The notes beneath the pieces are model-generated. The model searched no databases. It saw only the letters and a program-made list of their open reading frames with translations, and was not told the DNA's origin. Below, one piece after another: positions 16,937 through 25,342 of a DNA stretch of 35,522 nt. This DNA is from a bacterium (lineage in GTDB: Bacteria > Gemmatimonadota > Gemmatimonadetes > Gemmatimonadales > Gemmatimonadaceae). The stretch's first letter is position 1, and each line of letters opens with the position of its first letter. The position numbers were made by a program, and so were the translations under genes. The stretch is from assembly GCA_027484025.1 (NCBI GenBank), contig JAIXTI010000263.1:1-35522 (forward strand), given 5' to 3'.

Positions 16937-16942
16937 AGTATA
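16937..16942 (-). promoter_or_regulatory. -10-like TATACT for the leftward three-gene operon
   Basis: The minus strand reads TATACT 13 nt before GTG 16923. That would give a leader of about 6 nt, and there is no Shine-Dalgarno. The flanks are AT-rich compared with the surroundings. No convincing -35 was found. Confidence 0.4.
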
Positions 16943-17132
16943 TGGAGAACGCTTTATTTCGGCGACTTGCGAACAGAATGGGGGTGTGTCAGCGTTGCGT
17001 CTGTATGGGGCGCGAGAGGCTCTCGGGTGATTCCGCCCCGAAGCGCCTGCGTACGCCCCGTCACCACCCCCCAAGTCGGTTTTCCCCCTGGCTGCAGACT
17101 GTTTCACCAGTCGGCTCCATCTCCACGCCTTC

Positions 17133-17345
17133 GTGGACGGCGAGCTCGACTCCGATATTCCCGGCGCGGCATTCCGCGAAGTCATCTCGAGCCATCTGGC
17201 GCACTGCGAGCGGTGCGCGCGGCTCGAGGGGCAGCTGCGTGCCATGCGTCAGCGGCTGCGTGAGTGCGGGGCAAGCGGGGTCCCCGCCGACGAGCGGCCC
17301 AGCGACGAGTTCCGGGCGAAGATGGCGCGCCTGCTGGCCGGCTGA
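17133..17345 (+). CDS. Zinc-finger anti-sigma-like protein, start uncertain
   Basis: The called 70 residues contain H21-x3-C25-x2-C28 (HLAHCERC) after DGELDSDIPG. This is the HCC zinc motif and typical 'VDGELD' lead-in of small anti-sigma-factor zinc-finger domains. Translation of the same frame upstream, back to a stop at 17028-17030, gives DCFTSRLHLHAF just before VDGELD. That matches the expected N-terminal part of such domains (Cys...LHAF-VDGEL). There is no ATG, GTG or TTG between 17031 and GTG 17133; the only near-start is CTG 17088. So the true start may be non-standard, or the gene may be 5'-damaged. No sigma factor gene is adjacent. The DUF92 gene follows after 11 bp. Confidence 0.65.
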   Translation: MDGELDSDIPGAAFREVISSHLAHCERCARLEGQLRAMRQRLRECGASGVPADERPSDEFRAKMARLLAG

Positions 17346-17356
17346 GTCCGTCCGCG

Positions 17357-18172
17357 GTGTCACCGGTTGCCGTGCAGGAACTCGTGGTTCCGGTGGCCCT
17401 GTCGGGCACCGTGGCCCTGTTGGCGTGGCGGGCCGGCAGCCTGTCGCGCAGCGGCGCAGGGGCCGCACTCCTCGTTGGGACGGTCTGCCTGGCCGCGGGA
17501 CGGGCGTGGGGCCTCTTTCTGGTGCTCTGGTTCGTCCTGGCCTCGCTGGCGTCCAAAGTAGGCCAGCGCGCCAAGGCAGCGGCCATGGGCGACGTGGTCG
17601 CCAAGGGAGGCCCACGCGACGCGCTGCAGGTGCTGGCCAACGGCGGTGTCTACGCGGCAGCAGCCATGGTGGCGTTGCTCCGCCCTGAAGACGCGGGCAT
17701 TACTGCTGCGCTCGGCGCCGCCGCTCTGGTGGCCGCTGGCGCCGATACGCTGGCCACCGAAACCGGAACACTGTCGAAAGGCCGCCCGTGGTCGCTGCGA
17801 ACGGGCAGCTTCGTCCCCACAGGGACGTCGGGCGCCGTCAGCGTGCCGGGAACTGTGGGCATGCTGCTGGCCGCGCTGGGCTTCGCGCTGTCGGCCCACT
17901 GGGTGGGGCTCATCCCAATCACCGCCGTTGCGGCCGTTGCCCTTGCGGGCGTCACCGGCGCCGTGGTGGACACCGTGGTCGGTGCGTGGTGGCAGGCGAA
18001 GCGCTGGTGCCCGTCCTGCGAACGTGAAACCGAGCAGCACCGGCACCGGTGCGGGACCGACACGGTGCCCTTTCGCGGGGTATCGTGGCTGGGCAACGAT
18101 GCGGTCAACTTGCTCTGTACCGTGGCGGGAGCGGCGGCGATGGGGGCAATCTTGCGTATTGCCGTCTCCTGA
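17357..18172 (+). CDS. DUF92 / TMEM19-like membrane protein (VTE6-related)
   Basis: This 271-residue polytopic membrane protein has the DUF92 signature. It includes GDVVAKGGPRDALQVLANGG, ADTLATETGTLSKGRPWSLR then VPTGTSGAVSVPGT, and a C-terminal Cys-x2-Cys ... HRCG followed by GVSWLGNDAVNLLCT. The family includes plant VTE6, a phytyl-phosphate kinase of phytol salvage, and is related to polyprenol/phytol kinases; bacterial members are mostly uncharacterised. GTG 17357 is chosen as start because it lies just past the upstream stop and leaves a normal family length. A GTG six codons later is possible. A geranylgeranyl-reductase-like flavoprotein is the next gene, which fits a role on isoprenoid alcohols, but the 165-bp gap contains a repeat and co-transcription is uncertain. 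Confidence 0.85.
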   Translation: MSPVAVQELVVPVALSGTVALLAWRAGSLSRSGAGAALLVGTVCLAAGRAWGLFLVLWFVLASLASKVGQRAKAAAMGDVVAKGGPRDALQVLANGGVYAAAAMVALLRPEDAGITAALGAAALVAAGADTLATETGTLSKGRPWSLRTGSFVPTGTSGAVSVPGTVGMLLAALGFALSAHWVGLIPITAVAAVALAGVTGAVVDTVVGAWWQAKRWCPSCERETEQHRHRCGTDTVPFRGVSWLGNDAVNLLCTVAGAAAMGAILRIAVS

Positions 18173-18220
18173 ACGGCGGTCGGTGTCGGGGTCTGATGCC
18201 GGCGCTTTCTGACTGTCGTC

Positions 18221-18297
18221 GCTAGCCCTCAGGAAAAAGAACGCAAGGGGAAAGGGGGAAGCGCGCGTCGATCCACTGGGAACCGCAGTTGTGCACG
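18221..18297 (+). repeat. Half copy of the 1777-2002 palindromic element
   Basis: GCTAGCCCTCAGGAAAAAGA and the following bases to 18297 match one arm plus the centre of the element at 1777-2002, read as its reverse complement. Shared blocks are CTAGCCCTCAGGAAAAAGAA, GGAAGCGCG / GAAGAAGCGCGG, and the central CAGTTGTG. The second arm is absent or too decayed to recognise: downstream sequence retains only scattered similarity before the flavoprotein start at 18338. The copy lies in the spacer between two same-direction genes. Confidence 0.8.
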
Positions 18298-18337
18298 GAA
18301 ACGCGAACTCCTCATCCCCTTCCCGAGTTAACTCTTC

Positions 18338-19555
18338 GTGATTCGTCCTCAGGTCCTCGTCGTTGGCGGTGGTCCCGCCGGGAGCTCGGCGGCATGGCAT
18401 TGTGCCATGGCGGGGCTCGACGTATGTCTTGTGGATCGAGCCCGCTTTCCGCGGGCGAAGCCGTGCGCCGAGTATGTGAGTCCCGAGGGGTCGCGCCTGC
18501 TGCACGCGATGGGCGCGCTGGAGACGCTCGAGGCACAGGCGGCGCACCTGACGGGCATGGTGGTGCACGCGCCGTCGGGGGAACGCATTCACGGCGAGTT
18601 CGTGGCCCGCCACGGCTTCCGTGGCTTTCGCGACAAGGGGCTTGGGGTTCGCCGCGAGATTCTCGACACCGTGCTGCTGCAGCGTGCACGCGACGCCGGC
18701 GTCACTGTTATCGAAGAGGCCAAGGTCGAATCACTCGTGCACGACCACGCGGGTGCGGTGAACGGTGCCCACGTGCGAACGGCCGAAGGTACGCAGGTCA
18801 TCAACGCGTCGCTGGTCATCGGCGCCGACGGACTGCGCAGCGTGGTGTCGCGCCGCCTGGGGTTGGCGCATCAGTCGCGCTGGCCGCGCCGCGTCGCGCT
18901 CGTCGCGCATTATCGCGATGTGCAGGGCATCGGCTCGCTCGGCGAGATGCACGTCACGCGCACCGGCTACGTGGGGCTCGCGCAGGTAAGCGGTGGGCTG
19001 GTGAACGTCGCGCTCGTGGTGCCCAAGTCGCGCGCGGGGGCCATGCGCGATGGGGCTGCGGCGTATCTCGACGCGTGGATCGCGGAGCAGCCTTCACTAG
19101 CGCCGCGCTTTGCGGGCGCCACGCGTGTCACGCCCGTGCGCGCCACCGGGCCCTTTGCGTCGCGGGCGTCGCGTCCATGGGCGCCCGGCGCCATGCTCAC
19201 AGGCGACGCCGCCGATTTCTACGATCCGTTCACGGGCGAGGGGATCTACTCGGGGCTGCGTGGCGGCGAGCTGCTGGCGGAATACGCGCAGGCGGCGGTA
19301 CTCGTGTCTTCGCGCGACGCGCATGTGCGTGCCCTGCGCGGCTACGAACAGGCCCGCAAACAGGTGTTCGGTGGCAAGTGGCGCGTGGAGCAACTCATCG
19401 GGCTCGCCGTGTCCATGCCGCCGCTGCTCAATCATGCGGCGCGTGTGCTTTCGCGCGACCGTGATCTCGCCGATCTCCTCATTGGCGTGACCGGTGACTT
19501 CGTCCCCCCCTCGGCAGTGCTGCGTCCGCGCACCCTGCTGCGGTTCTTGTCGTGA
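18338..19555 (+). CDS. FAD-dependent oxidoreductase, geranylgeranyl reductase-like
   Basis: The product has 405 residues. The FAD-binding dinucleotide motif VVGGGPAGSSAA lies at residues 8-19, followed by DRARFPRAKPCAEYVSP, the cysteine-containing segment typical of geranylgeranyl reductases and flavin halogenases. The conserved GADGLRSVVSRRLGL and the second FAD contact GDAADFYDPFTGEG (from G289) are intact. The halogenase W-x-W-x-I-P motif was not seen, so hydroxylation or double-bond reduction is more likely than halogenation. GTG 18338 is the only suitable start. A flavin reductase follows 57 bp later; the two could form a two-component system, or the flavoprotein could use NAD(P)H directly. 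It begins a run of five genes that look like a small biosynthetic cluster. Confidence 0.85.
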   Translation: MIRPQVLVVGGGPAGSSAAWHCAMAGLDVCLVDRARFPRAKPCAEYVSPEGSRLLHAMGALETLEAQAAHLTGMVVHAPSGERIHGEFVARHGFRGFRDKGLGVRREILDTVLLQRARDAGVTVIEEAKVESLVHDHAGAVNGAHVRTAEGTQVINASLVIGADGLRSVVSRRLGLAHQSRWPRRVALVAHYRDVQGIGSLGEMHVTRTGYVGLAQVSGGLVNVALVVPKSRAGAMRDGAAAYLDAWIAEQPSLAPRFAGATRVTPVRATGPFASRASRPWAPGAMLTGDAADFYDPFTGEGIYSGLRGGELLAEYAQAAVLVSSRDAHVRALRGYEQARKQVFGGKWRVEQLIGLAVSMPPLLNHAARVLSRDRDLADLLIGVTGDFVPPSAVLRPRTLLRFLS

Positions 19556-19612
19556 CCCGTTCGCACGGGTGTCTCGTGTTGCCCTTACTCACCCATTGTC
19601 GAACTCGTGTTG

Positions 19613-20086
19613 ATGATAGACGCTGACCTGTTCCGCGCCGTGCTTGGACGCTTTGCGTCCGGCATTACCGTCGTGACCACCACCGATGCCAACGGCACCC
19701 CACACGGGATGACCGTGAGTGCCTTTTCGTCGCTCAGTCTCGACCCGCCACTCATTCTCGTCTGTGTGAGTAACGAGGCCACCATGGCTCCGGTGCTGGC
19801 CGCAACGGAATCGTTCGTGGTGAATGTGCTGAGTGCCACGCAGGAAGCGGTTTCCCGCCGCTTTGCCGGCAAGGTGGACGACCGGTTTGCAGGCGTCGGC
19901 TATCACGACGGCAAGCTCGGCGATCCCGTCCTCGAAGACGTACTCGCCTCCATGCAATGCCGCATCGTGGCGCGTCATCCGGCGGGCGACCATGTCATTC
20001 TCGTGGGCGAAGTCGTCGACGCCGCCGCCTTCGAAGGCAAACCGTTGCTGTATTATCGCGGTGGCTACGCCGTGCTCGAACGATAA
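19613..20086 (+). CDS. Flavin reductase, FMN-binding split barrel
   Basis: The product has 157 residues and a flavin-reductase-like domain over nearly its full length: RFASGITVVTT, HGMTVSAFSSLSLDPPLILV, FVVNVLSATQEAVSRRFAG, and a closing strand HVILVGEVVDAA then PLLYYRGGYAVL. These proteins reduce FMN or FAD with NAD(P)H and hand it to a monooxygenase partner. The neighbouring flavoprotein (18338) is the obvious partner candidate. ATG 19613 is chosen; GTG 19607 and TTG 19610 directly precede it in frame and cannot be excluded. No Shine-Dalgarno is visible. Confidence 0.88.
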   Translation: MIDADLFRAVLGRFASGITVVTTTDANGTPHGMTVSAFSSLSLDPPLILVCVSNEATMAPVLAATESFVVNVLSATQEAVSRRFAGKVDDRFAGVGYHDGKLGDPVLEDVLASMQCRIVARHPAGDHVILVGEVVDAAAFEGKPLLYYRGGYAVLER

Positions 20087-20100
20087 CGCCACCCGGCGGG

Positions 20101-20106
20101 TATACT
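20101..20106 (+). promoter_or_regulatory. -10-like TATACT for a leaderless methyltransferase transcript
   Basis: TATACT, CCCTCC, ATG (20113): a near-consensus -10 hexamer exactly 6 nt before the start codon, with no Shine-Dalgarno. This suggests the methyltransferase and following genes can be transcribed separately from the flavoprotein and reductase. No -35 consensus is seen. Confidence 0.5.
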
Positions 20107-20112
20107 CCCTCC

Positions 20113-20820
20113 ATGTTCACTCCAGCGCGGCGCCGCGGCACCGAGATCCTCGATGATCCGAATGCGGACGCCGCGTTGTCGTTGCGCTCGCTTCGTGACA
20201 TCGCGCTGGCCAATCGTTTCTTCGGCGGCAAGCGCGCGGTGGTGCACGAGGTGGCGACACTGCTGCGCCGGTATTCCGGTGCGAACGAGCCCGTTTCGTT
20301 GCTCGACATCGGCACGGGGCTGGGTGACATTCCCGCTGCAGCAGCGCGCATGGCGGGCCGCCGCGGGCTCGTCATGCGCACCATCGGGCTCGAGCGTGCG
20401 CCGATGCTGGCAGCCGCGGCCGCCACGCGCTGCACGGATGCACTGGCAGCCGATGCCATGCACCTGCCCTTTGCCGATCGCAGCATCGACATCATCACCA
20501 TTTCGCAGGTCCTGCACCACTTCGAAGACGCCGAGGCGTCGCAGCTGTTGCAGGAATGTACGCGCGTCGCACGCATGGGCGTGGTGGTTGGGGATTTGCG
20601 TCGGAGTTGGCTGGCCGTCGCCGGACTCTGGTCGTCCTCGTATCTGCTGGGCTTTCACCCGGTGAGCCGGCACGACGGCATGCTGTCGGTACTTCGCGGG
20701 TACACCGAGCCGGAGCTGCGCAGCCTCATCGAGCGCGCCACCGGGTGTCACGCCGGCGTCACGCACCGGTTGGGTTTTCGTATTACGGCGGTCTGGTCGC
20801 CGCGCTATCGTGGGGCGTAA
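20113..20820 (+). CDS. Class I SAM-dependent methyltransferase
   Basis: The product has 235 residues. SAM motif I is SLLDIGTGLGDIP (D65-G71). A post-motif acidic residue lies in IGLERAPML, motif II-like ADAMHLPFADRSIDIITISQ, and VLHHFED follows. The N-terminal RDIALANRFFGGKRAVV is typical of a subgroup found beside polyketide synthase and FAD oxidoreductase genes; that association is from memory. It probably O- or C-methylates the product of this cluster. ATG 20113 is set by the TATACT hexamer and by the lack of similarity upstream, where the frame overlaps the flavin reductase gene. Confidence 0.88.
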   Translation: MFTPARRRGTEILDDPNADAALSLRSLRDIALANRFFGGKRAVVHEVATLLRRYSGANEPVSLLDIGTGLGDIPAAAARMAGRRGLVMRTIGLERAPMLAAAAATRCTDALAADAMHLPFADRSIDIITISQVLHHFEDAEASQLLQECTRVARMGVVVGDLRRSWLAVAGLWSSSYLLGFHPVSRHDGMLSVLRGYTEPELRSLIERATGCHAGVTHRLGFRITAVWSPRYRGA

Positions 20821-20900
20821 GGCGTGCTGTTCGTTGGGCGCGCGCTGACCGCGTATTGTGTTCTGTTGCCTTGTGGTTTTCCCGCTTCCCGTGTGCGACG

Positions 20901-21449
20901 ATGCCCGTGATGTCGACTGCTGCTCCCTTTGACCTTGGTCCGCCGCCCACCGGTCGCCTCGTGACGACGGTGGATGAATTGCTCGTACGCGCGCCTGTTC
21001 AGCGAATCTTCGACATCGCGGCGGCGGTGGAGCACTGGCCGGCGTACCTCACGCACTATCGCTATGTGCGGTTCCGCGAACAGCGCCGTGACGGCGGCGG
21101 CATCGTGGAGATGGCCGCCAACCGGCCCTTCGGGTTGTTCAACTGGCCCACCTGGTGGCTCTCGGAAATGGCCGTCAACCGCGACGTCCCGTGGGTGCGC
21201 TTTCGCCACATCGGTGGCGTCACCACGCACATGGATGTGGAGTGGAGTCTCACGGAAGTGTCCGGGGGCACACTCACGCGCATCGTGCACGTGTGGAACG
21301 GACCCGGATGGCCACTCATCAGCGACTTCGCCGCAACGCAGGTCATTGCGCCCGTGTTCGTGCACGGCATCGCGTCGCGCACGCTCGCGGGGCTGGCGAA
21401 GGCCGCCGAGCGATCGCCCGCAGGTAGCGTGACGCGAGGTGCCGCATGA
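20901..21449 (+). CDS. SRPBCC polyketide cyclase/aromatase-like protein
   Basis: This 182-residue START/Bet v1-fold protein has a hydrophobic pocket. Visible are the N-terminal strand [33 protein letters not shown], the tryptophan-rich [14 protein letters not shown], and the C-terminal helix [17 protein letters not shown]. The family includes aromatase/cyclases that fold poly-beta-keto chains, as well as many lipid-binding proteins. Its ATGA overlap with the ketosynthase gene strongly suggests they act together. ATG 20901 or the ATG at 20910 is the start; upstream frame extension to 20556 lies inside the methyltransferase gene and is non-coding. The 80-bp gap before it contains nothing recognisable. 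Confidence 0.82.
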   Translation: MPVMSTAAPFDLGPPPTGRLVTTVDELLVRAPVQRIFDIAAAVEHWPAYLTHYRYVRFREQRRDGGGIVEMAANRPFGLFNWPTWWLSEMAVNRDVPWVRFRHIGGVTTHMDVEWSLTEVSGGTLTRIVHVWNGPGWPLISDFAATQVIAPVFVHGIASRTLAGLAKAAERSPAGSVTRGAA

Positions 21450-22705
21450 GCGCGCCAACGAACACGCATACGCGTCGTCGTGTCGTCATTACCGGTATCG
21501 GCTGCGTCACGCCGATCGGCACCGGTGTCGACGCGTTGTGGAACGGCTTGCGCGCGGAGAAGTCGGCCGTTGGCGCCGCCACCCGCTTCGATTCGAGCAT
21601 TTACCGGTCGCGGTGCGCAGCGCAGGTCGACGGCTTCGATCCTACCGACTGGATCGACCCCAAGCGGGTGAAGCGTCTCGATCGCTTCAGCCAGTTCGCG
21701 GTGGTGAGCTCCATACTCGCGTTGCAGGATGGTCAGCTCGATCTCGACCGCACCAACCGCGAACGGGTGGGCGCCATGATGGGCACCGCGCTGGGCGGCG
21801 TGGGCTACGCCGAAGAACAGGCGGCCAAGTTTGCGCAGCACGGCCTGCGCGCCGTCGACGCGACGTTGGCACTCGCCGTGTTCGGCGGGTCGGCCAGCTG
21901 CAACATCGCCATCGAGTTCGGGGTAAGTGGCCCCAACAGCACCAACGCGATGAGCTGCGCATCGGGCTCGATGGCCATTGGCGAAGCGTTCCGGCAGATC
22001 CGCGATGGCTACGCCGACGTCATGCTCGCCGGCGGTTCTGAAGCGCCCCTGGCGACGCTCTGCTTCGGCGCGTTCGCCCTCATTCGCGCCATGAGTACAC
22101 GCAACGACGACCCCACCAATGCGTCGCGCCCGTTCGATGCCGATCGTGACGGCTTCGTCATGGGTGAAGGCGCAGCCGTGTTGCTGCTCGAATCGTGGGA
22201 GCACGCCGAGGCGCGCGGAGCACGCATTTACGCGGAGCTGAGCGGGTACGGTACGACCAACGACGCGCACCACATGACCGCGCCGCTCCCCGGTGGGGCG
22301 CAAGCCGCGCGCTGTGTCCAGATGGCGCTTGCCGACGCGAACGTGGCGCCCACCGACGTGGAGTACATCAACGCGCACGGGAGCAGCACGCCGCTCAACG
22401 ACCCCACCGAAACGGTCGCCATCAAGCGCGTCTTCGGCGATCACGCCTATCGCATCCCCATCTCCAGCACCAAGGGCTACTACGGCCACGCCCTCGGCGC
22501 GAGCGGCGCCTTCGAAGCCGCCATCTGCGCGCTCGCCATTCAGCGCGGCTGGATTCCCCCCACAGTGGGGTTGCAAACGCCCGACCCGGAGTGCGATCTC
22601 GACTTCGTGCCCGGCACCGGCCGCGACGTACAGCCGCGCGTAGTGGATTCGAACTCGTACGGCTTCGGCGGCATCAACTCGGCGCTGGTCTTTCGTCAGG
22701 CCTAA
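21446..22705 (+). CDS. fabF: Beta-ketoacyl-ACP synthase II (FabF-like)
   Basis: This 419-residue thiolase-fold condensing enzyme joins a malonyl unit to an acyl-ACP. The catalytic set is intact: Cys171 (AMSCASGS), His311 (INAHGSST), Lys343 and His348 ([13 protein letters not shown]). The motif around the cysteine is SCASG, not the more common ACASG. It could be a housekeeping FabF. However, its 4-nt overlap with a cyclase-like SRPBCC gene and the nearby methyltransferase and flavin enzymes suggest a dedicated ketosynthase, as in small type II polyketide or modified-lipid clusters. No acyl carrier protein or chain-length-factor gene is in the window, so it would have to borrow the primary ACP. 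A tandem-repeat terminator follows. Confidence 0.92.
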   Translation: MSAPTNTHTRRRVVITGIGCVTPIGTGVDALWNGLRAEKSAVGAATRFDSSIYRSRCAAQVDGFDPTDWIDPKRVKRLDRFSQFAVVSSILALQDGQLDLDRTNRERVGAMMGTALGGVGYAEEQAAKFAQHGLRAVDATLALAVFGGSASCNIAIEFGVSGPNSTNAMSCASGSMAIGEAFRQIRDGYADVMLAGGSEAPLATLCFGAFALIRAMSTRNDDPTNASRPFDADRDGFVMGEGAAVLLLESWEHAEARGARIYAELSGYGTTNDAHHMTAPLPGGAQAARCVQMALADANVAPTDVEYINAHGSSTPLNDPTETVAIKRVFGDHAYRIPISSTKGYYGHALGASGAFEAAICALAIQRGWIPPTVGLQTPDPECDLDFVPGTGRDVQPRVVDSNSYGFGGINSALVFRQA

Positions 22706-22712
22706 ACGCGGC

Positions 22713-22779
22713 AAAAGGGGTCAGAGTCAAAAAGGGGTCAGAGTCAAAAAGGGGTCAGAGTCAAAAAGGGGTCAGAGTC
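22713..22779 (+). repeat. Four tandem copies of a 17-nt G-rich repeat
   Basis: AAAAAGGGGTCAGAGTC is repeated head-to-tail at 22713-22728 (first A missing), 22729-22745, 22746-22762 and 22763-22779 with no mismatches. The last copy is followed by an inverted copy that completes a hairpin. I recall that closely similar GGGGTCAGAGTC sequences occur in intergenic regions of unrelated bacteria; this needs a search to confirm. Confidence 0.95.
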
Positions 22780-22802
22780 GAAAACGACTCTGACCCCTTT
22801 TC
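22763..22802. terminator. Perfect 18-bp hairpin terminator between fabF and ppa
   Basis: The fourth 17-nt repeat plus G (22763-22780) pairs perfectly with 22785-22802 around an AAAA loop. On the plus strand the stem ends in five Ts; on the minus strand it also ends in T5, from the leading A-run. It can therefore act as an intrinsic terminator for both convergent transcripts (fabF ending 22705, ppa ending 22831). Confidence 0.85.
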
Positions 22803-22830
22803 GAGGGATGCACGACCAAAACGACCGAAC

Positions 22831-23370
22831 TCAGCGAGACCCGTACTTGTCGGCGTAGCGCACGATCGACTGGCGCACGATCTCCATCGCTTCCTGACTC
22901 TTGCGCCAGCCCATGATCTCCATGCGCTTGCCCTCGAGATCCTTGTAGATCTGGAAGAAGTGCTCCACTTCCTTGAGGTAGTGCGGCGACAAGTCGGCAA
23001 TGTCGAACACGTCCGAGTAGTACGGATCATCCGCGGGCACCGCGAGGATCTTGTCGTCGGGCTCACCCTTGTCGAGCATCATGAGCACGCCGATGGGGCG
23101 CGCATTGATCTGACAGCCGGGGAAGGTCGGCTCGTTGATCTTGACCAGCACGTCGAGTGGATCGCCGTCTTCGTGCAGCGTGCGCGGGATGAAGCCGTAG
23201 TCGCCCGGATAGTGTACGGCGCTGTACAGCACGCGATCGAGCTTGAAGTGCCCCGTATCCTTGTCGAGCTCATACTTGTTGCGCGAGCCCGACGGAATTT
23301 CGATGATGGCCGTGACCTGCTCCGGCGGATTGACGCCGGGGGCGATGTCGTGCCAAGGGTTGTGCAGCAT
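22831..23370 (-). CDS. ppa: Inorganic pyrophosphatase (family I)
   Basis: This 179-residue soluble family I pyrophosphatase hydrolyses PPi to phosphate and pulls biosynthetic reactions forward. The active-site set is visible: IEIPSGSRNKYELD, HYPGDYGFIPRT, the Asp triad EDGDPLDVLV (D68, D70, D73), KGEPDDKILAV and the C-terminal FFQIYKDLEGK. Length is normal. A TGGAG ribosome-binding site lies 8 nt before ATG 23370. It is the last gene of the ccm-hem operon, 20 bp after hemB. Confidence 0.96.
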   Translation of the reverse strand: MLHNPWHDIAPGVNPPEQVTAIIEIPSGSRNKYELDKDTGHFKLDRVLYSAVHYPGDYGFIPRTLHEDGDPLDVLVKINEPTFPGCQINARPIGVLMMLDKGEPDDKILAVPADDPYYSDVFDIADLSPHYLKEVEHFFQIYKDLEGKRMEIMGWRKSQEAMEIVRQSIVRYADKYGSR

Positions 23371-23390
23371 GCAGTCTACTCCAGAGGAAA

Positions 23391-24377
23391 TCAGCGACGC
23401 GCCAGAACGGCGGACGCTTCGAGGGCGAAATAAGTGATGATCAAGTCAGCGCCGGCCCGCGCGATGGCCACGAGCGATTCCATCATCGCGCGCTCGCCAT
23501 CGATCCATCCGCGTTCGGCTGCCGCCTTGATCATCGAGTACTCGCCGCTCACCTGATACGCCGCGAGCGGAAGTCCAGTGTCCTGCTTGACGGCCGCGAT
23601 GATATCGAGATACGCGCCCGCCGGCTTGACCATGAGAATATCGGCACCTTCCTGCACATCCTGACGGACCTCGCGCAGCGCCTCACGCGCATTGGCCGGG
23701 TCCATCTGATAGCTGCGACGGTCGCCGAACGACGGCGTGCTTTCGGCCGCTTCACGGAACGGGCCGTAGAACGCCGACGCGTATTTGGCCGCGTAGCTCA
23801 TGATGGGAATGTGCGCATAGCCCGCCGCGTCGAGCGCCGCCCGCAGATGGCCAATGCGATGATCCATCATGTCGCTCGGCGCGATGATATCGGCGCCTGC
23901 TTCGGCGTGGGCGACCGCTTCGCGCGCGAGCAGATCGAGCGTGGCATCGTTGTCCACGTCGCCCTCGGGCGTGAGCAGGCCGCAGTGGCCATGATCGGTG
24001 TACTCACACATGCACACGTCGGTCACGACCAGCAGCTGCGGATACTCGCGCTTGACCGCGCGCACCGCTTCGGCCACGGGACCATGAGGATCCCACGCCG
24101 ACGAACCCGTGGCGTCTTTGGTGTCGGGAATGCCGAAGAGCAAGATGCCGCCAATGCGCGCATCGACGGCGCGCTGCGCGTCCTTGAGCAGTTCGTCGAC
24201 ACTCGTTTGAAAGACGCCCGGCATGGAGCCGATGGGCGTACGAATGCCCTGCCCCGAGCGCACGAAGAGCGGCCACAAGAATTGCGCACTGTCGAGCCGC
24301 GTTTCGCGTACGACGCGACGCAGCGCGTCGGTACGGCGCAGTCGGCGCAGGCGAACGGTTTTGTCGACGGCACTCAC
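23391..24377 (-). CDS. hemB: Delta-aminolaevulinic acid dehydratase (porphobilinogen synthase)
   Basis: HemB condenses two 5-aminolaevulinate molecules to porphobilinogen, the second step of the tetrapyrrole pathway from ALA. The 328-residue product has the two active-site lysines K198 (MSYAAKYAS) and K251 (MVKPAG). It also has the zinc-type cysteine cluster C122, C124, C132 ([14 protein letters not shown]), which marks it as a zinc-dependent rather than purely magnesium-dependent enzyme. It starts with GTG 24377, overlapping the hemC stop by 4 nt, so translation is coupled. Confidence 0.96.
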   Translation of the reverse strand: MSAVDKTVRLRRLRRTDALRRVVRETRLDSAQFLWPLFVRSGQGIRTPIGSMPGVFQTSVDELLKDAQRAVDARIGGILLFGIPDTKDATGSSAWDPHGPVAEAVRAVKREYPQLLVVTDVCMCEYTDHGHCGLLTPEGDVDNDATLDLLAREAVAHAEAGADIIAPSDMMDHRIGHLRAALDAAGYAHIPIMSYAAKYASAFYGPFREAAESTPSFGDRRSYQMDPANAREALREVRQDVQEGADILMVKPAGAYLDIIAAVKQDTGLPLAAYQVSGEYSMIKAAAERGWIDGERAMMESLVAIARAGADLIITYFALEASAVLARR

Positions 24378-25336
24378 TTGGCGGCGTCCTTGAGCACGTT
24401 GGGCGTATTCGCGCGCAGCTCTTCGAGAATCGCGGCGCCACCCGAGGCATGCAGCTGACGCGCAAGCTCGCGGCCGCTGGCGGCCGGGTCGTTGAGATCA
24501 ATGGGCAACCCGCCACGCACCGCCGTCTCGCCGTCGACGCTCGCAATGATCGCGTGCAGCATGAGCCCATACTTGGGCTCATCGAGCGTGGCCGCGCCAA
24601 TAGGCACCTGACAGCCGCCTTCGAGGTGCGCGAGCAGCGAGCGTTCCGCCGTAACCGACAACCGCGTGGCCGCATGATCGAGCTTCTGCAGCACCTGCAC
24701 CATCGCGTCGTCATTCACACGCGCCTGCACGGCAATGCACCCCTGCCCCGGTGCGCCGAGCCAATCGGGGGCGTTGAGCAGGCTCACGATGCGATGCCCC
24801 AACCCCAGACGACGGAGGCCAGCAGCGGCAAGCAGTGCGGCATCCACCTGTCCTTCGTCGATCTTGCGGAGTCGGGTGCCCACGTTGCCGCGGAGCTCAC
24901 ATACCTCGAGGTCAGGACGCAGCGCGCGCAGCTGCGCGCGGCGACGGAGTGAGCTCGTGCCCACCTTCGCGCCTTCCGGCAGCTCCTCGAGCTTCGTGGC
25001 GGTGATGCCGGGGCGCGTGACGAACGCATCGCGCGGGTCTTCACGCTCGAGCAGCGCGACGAGAAAGAGCCCCGCCGGATCGGCGGTGGGCAAGTCCTTG
25101 AGCGAGTGCACTGCGCAGTCCGTCTTGCCGGTGAGCAAGTCGGCTTCGAGTTCCGCGGTGAACAAGCCCTTCTCGCCAATGGCCGAGAGCGGCTTGTCGA
25201 GAATGCGGTCGCCGATGGTGGTGTATGTCACGAGCTCCGACTCGACGCCGTGCGCCGCGAGCAGCGACGCGACCTGGCGGGCCTGAAAGAGGGCCAGTTC
25301 AGAGCTACGGGTTCCGATGCGAAGGGGAGCGGTCAT
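24374..25336 (-). CDS. hemC: Hydroxymethylbilane synthase (porphobilinogen deaminase)
   Basis: HemC polymerises four porphobilinogens to hydroxymethylbilane. The 320-residue protein has the catalytic aspartate in HSLKDLPT (D81), the arginine-rich substrate loop [23 protein letters not shown], and the dipyrromethane cofactor-binding Cys242 ([11 protein letters not shown]). All are intact. It is 26 bp after hemD, with a TAGCTT hexamer exactly 6 nt before ATG 25336, so it may also be expressed from an internal leaderless promoter. Confidence 0.96.
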   Translation of the reverse strand: MTAPLRIGTRSSELALFQARQVASLLAAHGVESELVTYTTIGDRILDKPLSAIGEKGLFTAELEADLLTGKTDCAVHSLKDLPTADPAGLFLVALLEREDPRDAFVTRPGITATKLEELPEGAKVGTSSLRRRAQLRALRPDLEVCELRGNVGTRLRKIDEGQVDAALLAAAGLRRLGLGHRIVSLLNAPDWLGAPGQGCIAVQARVNDDAMVQVLQKLDHAATRLSVTAERSLLAHLEGGCQVPIGAATLDEPKYGLMLHAIIASVDGETAVRGGLPIDLNDPAASGRELARQLHASGGAAILEELRANTPNVLKDAAK

Positions 25337-25342
25337 GCGGGT

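Noticed and set aside
16942..17688. 248-codon frame starting MENALFRRLANRM
   Set aside because: It runs out of frame through the zinc-finger and DUF92 genes, whose motifs are clear in the other frames; its translation becomes Ser/Arg/Gly-rich noise.
18338..19555. Flavin-dependent halogenase
   Set aside because: The FAD motifs and neighbouring flavin reductase fit, but the W-x-W-x-I-P halogenase motif was not found; the GDAADFYDPFTGEG block is closer to geranylgeranyl reductases.
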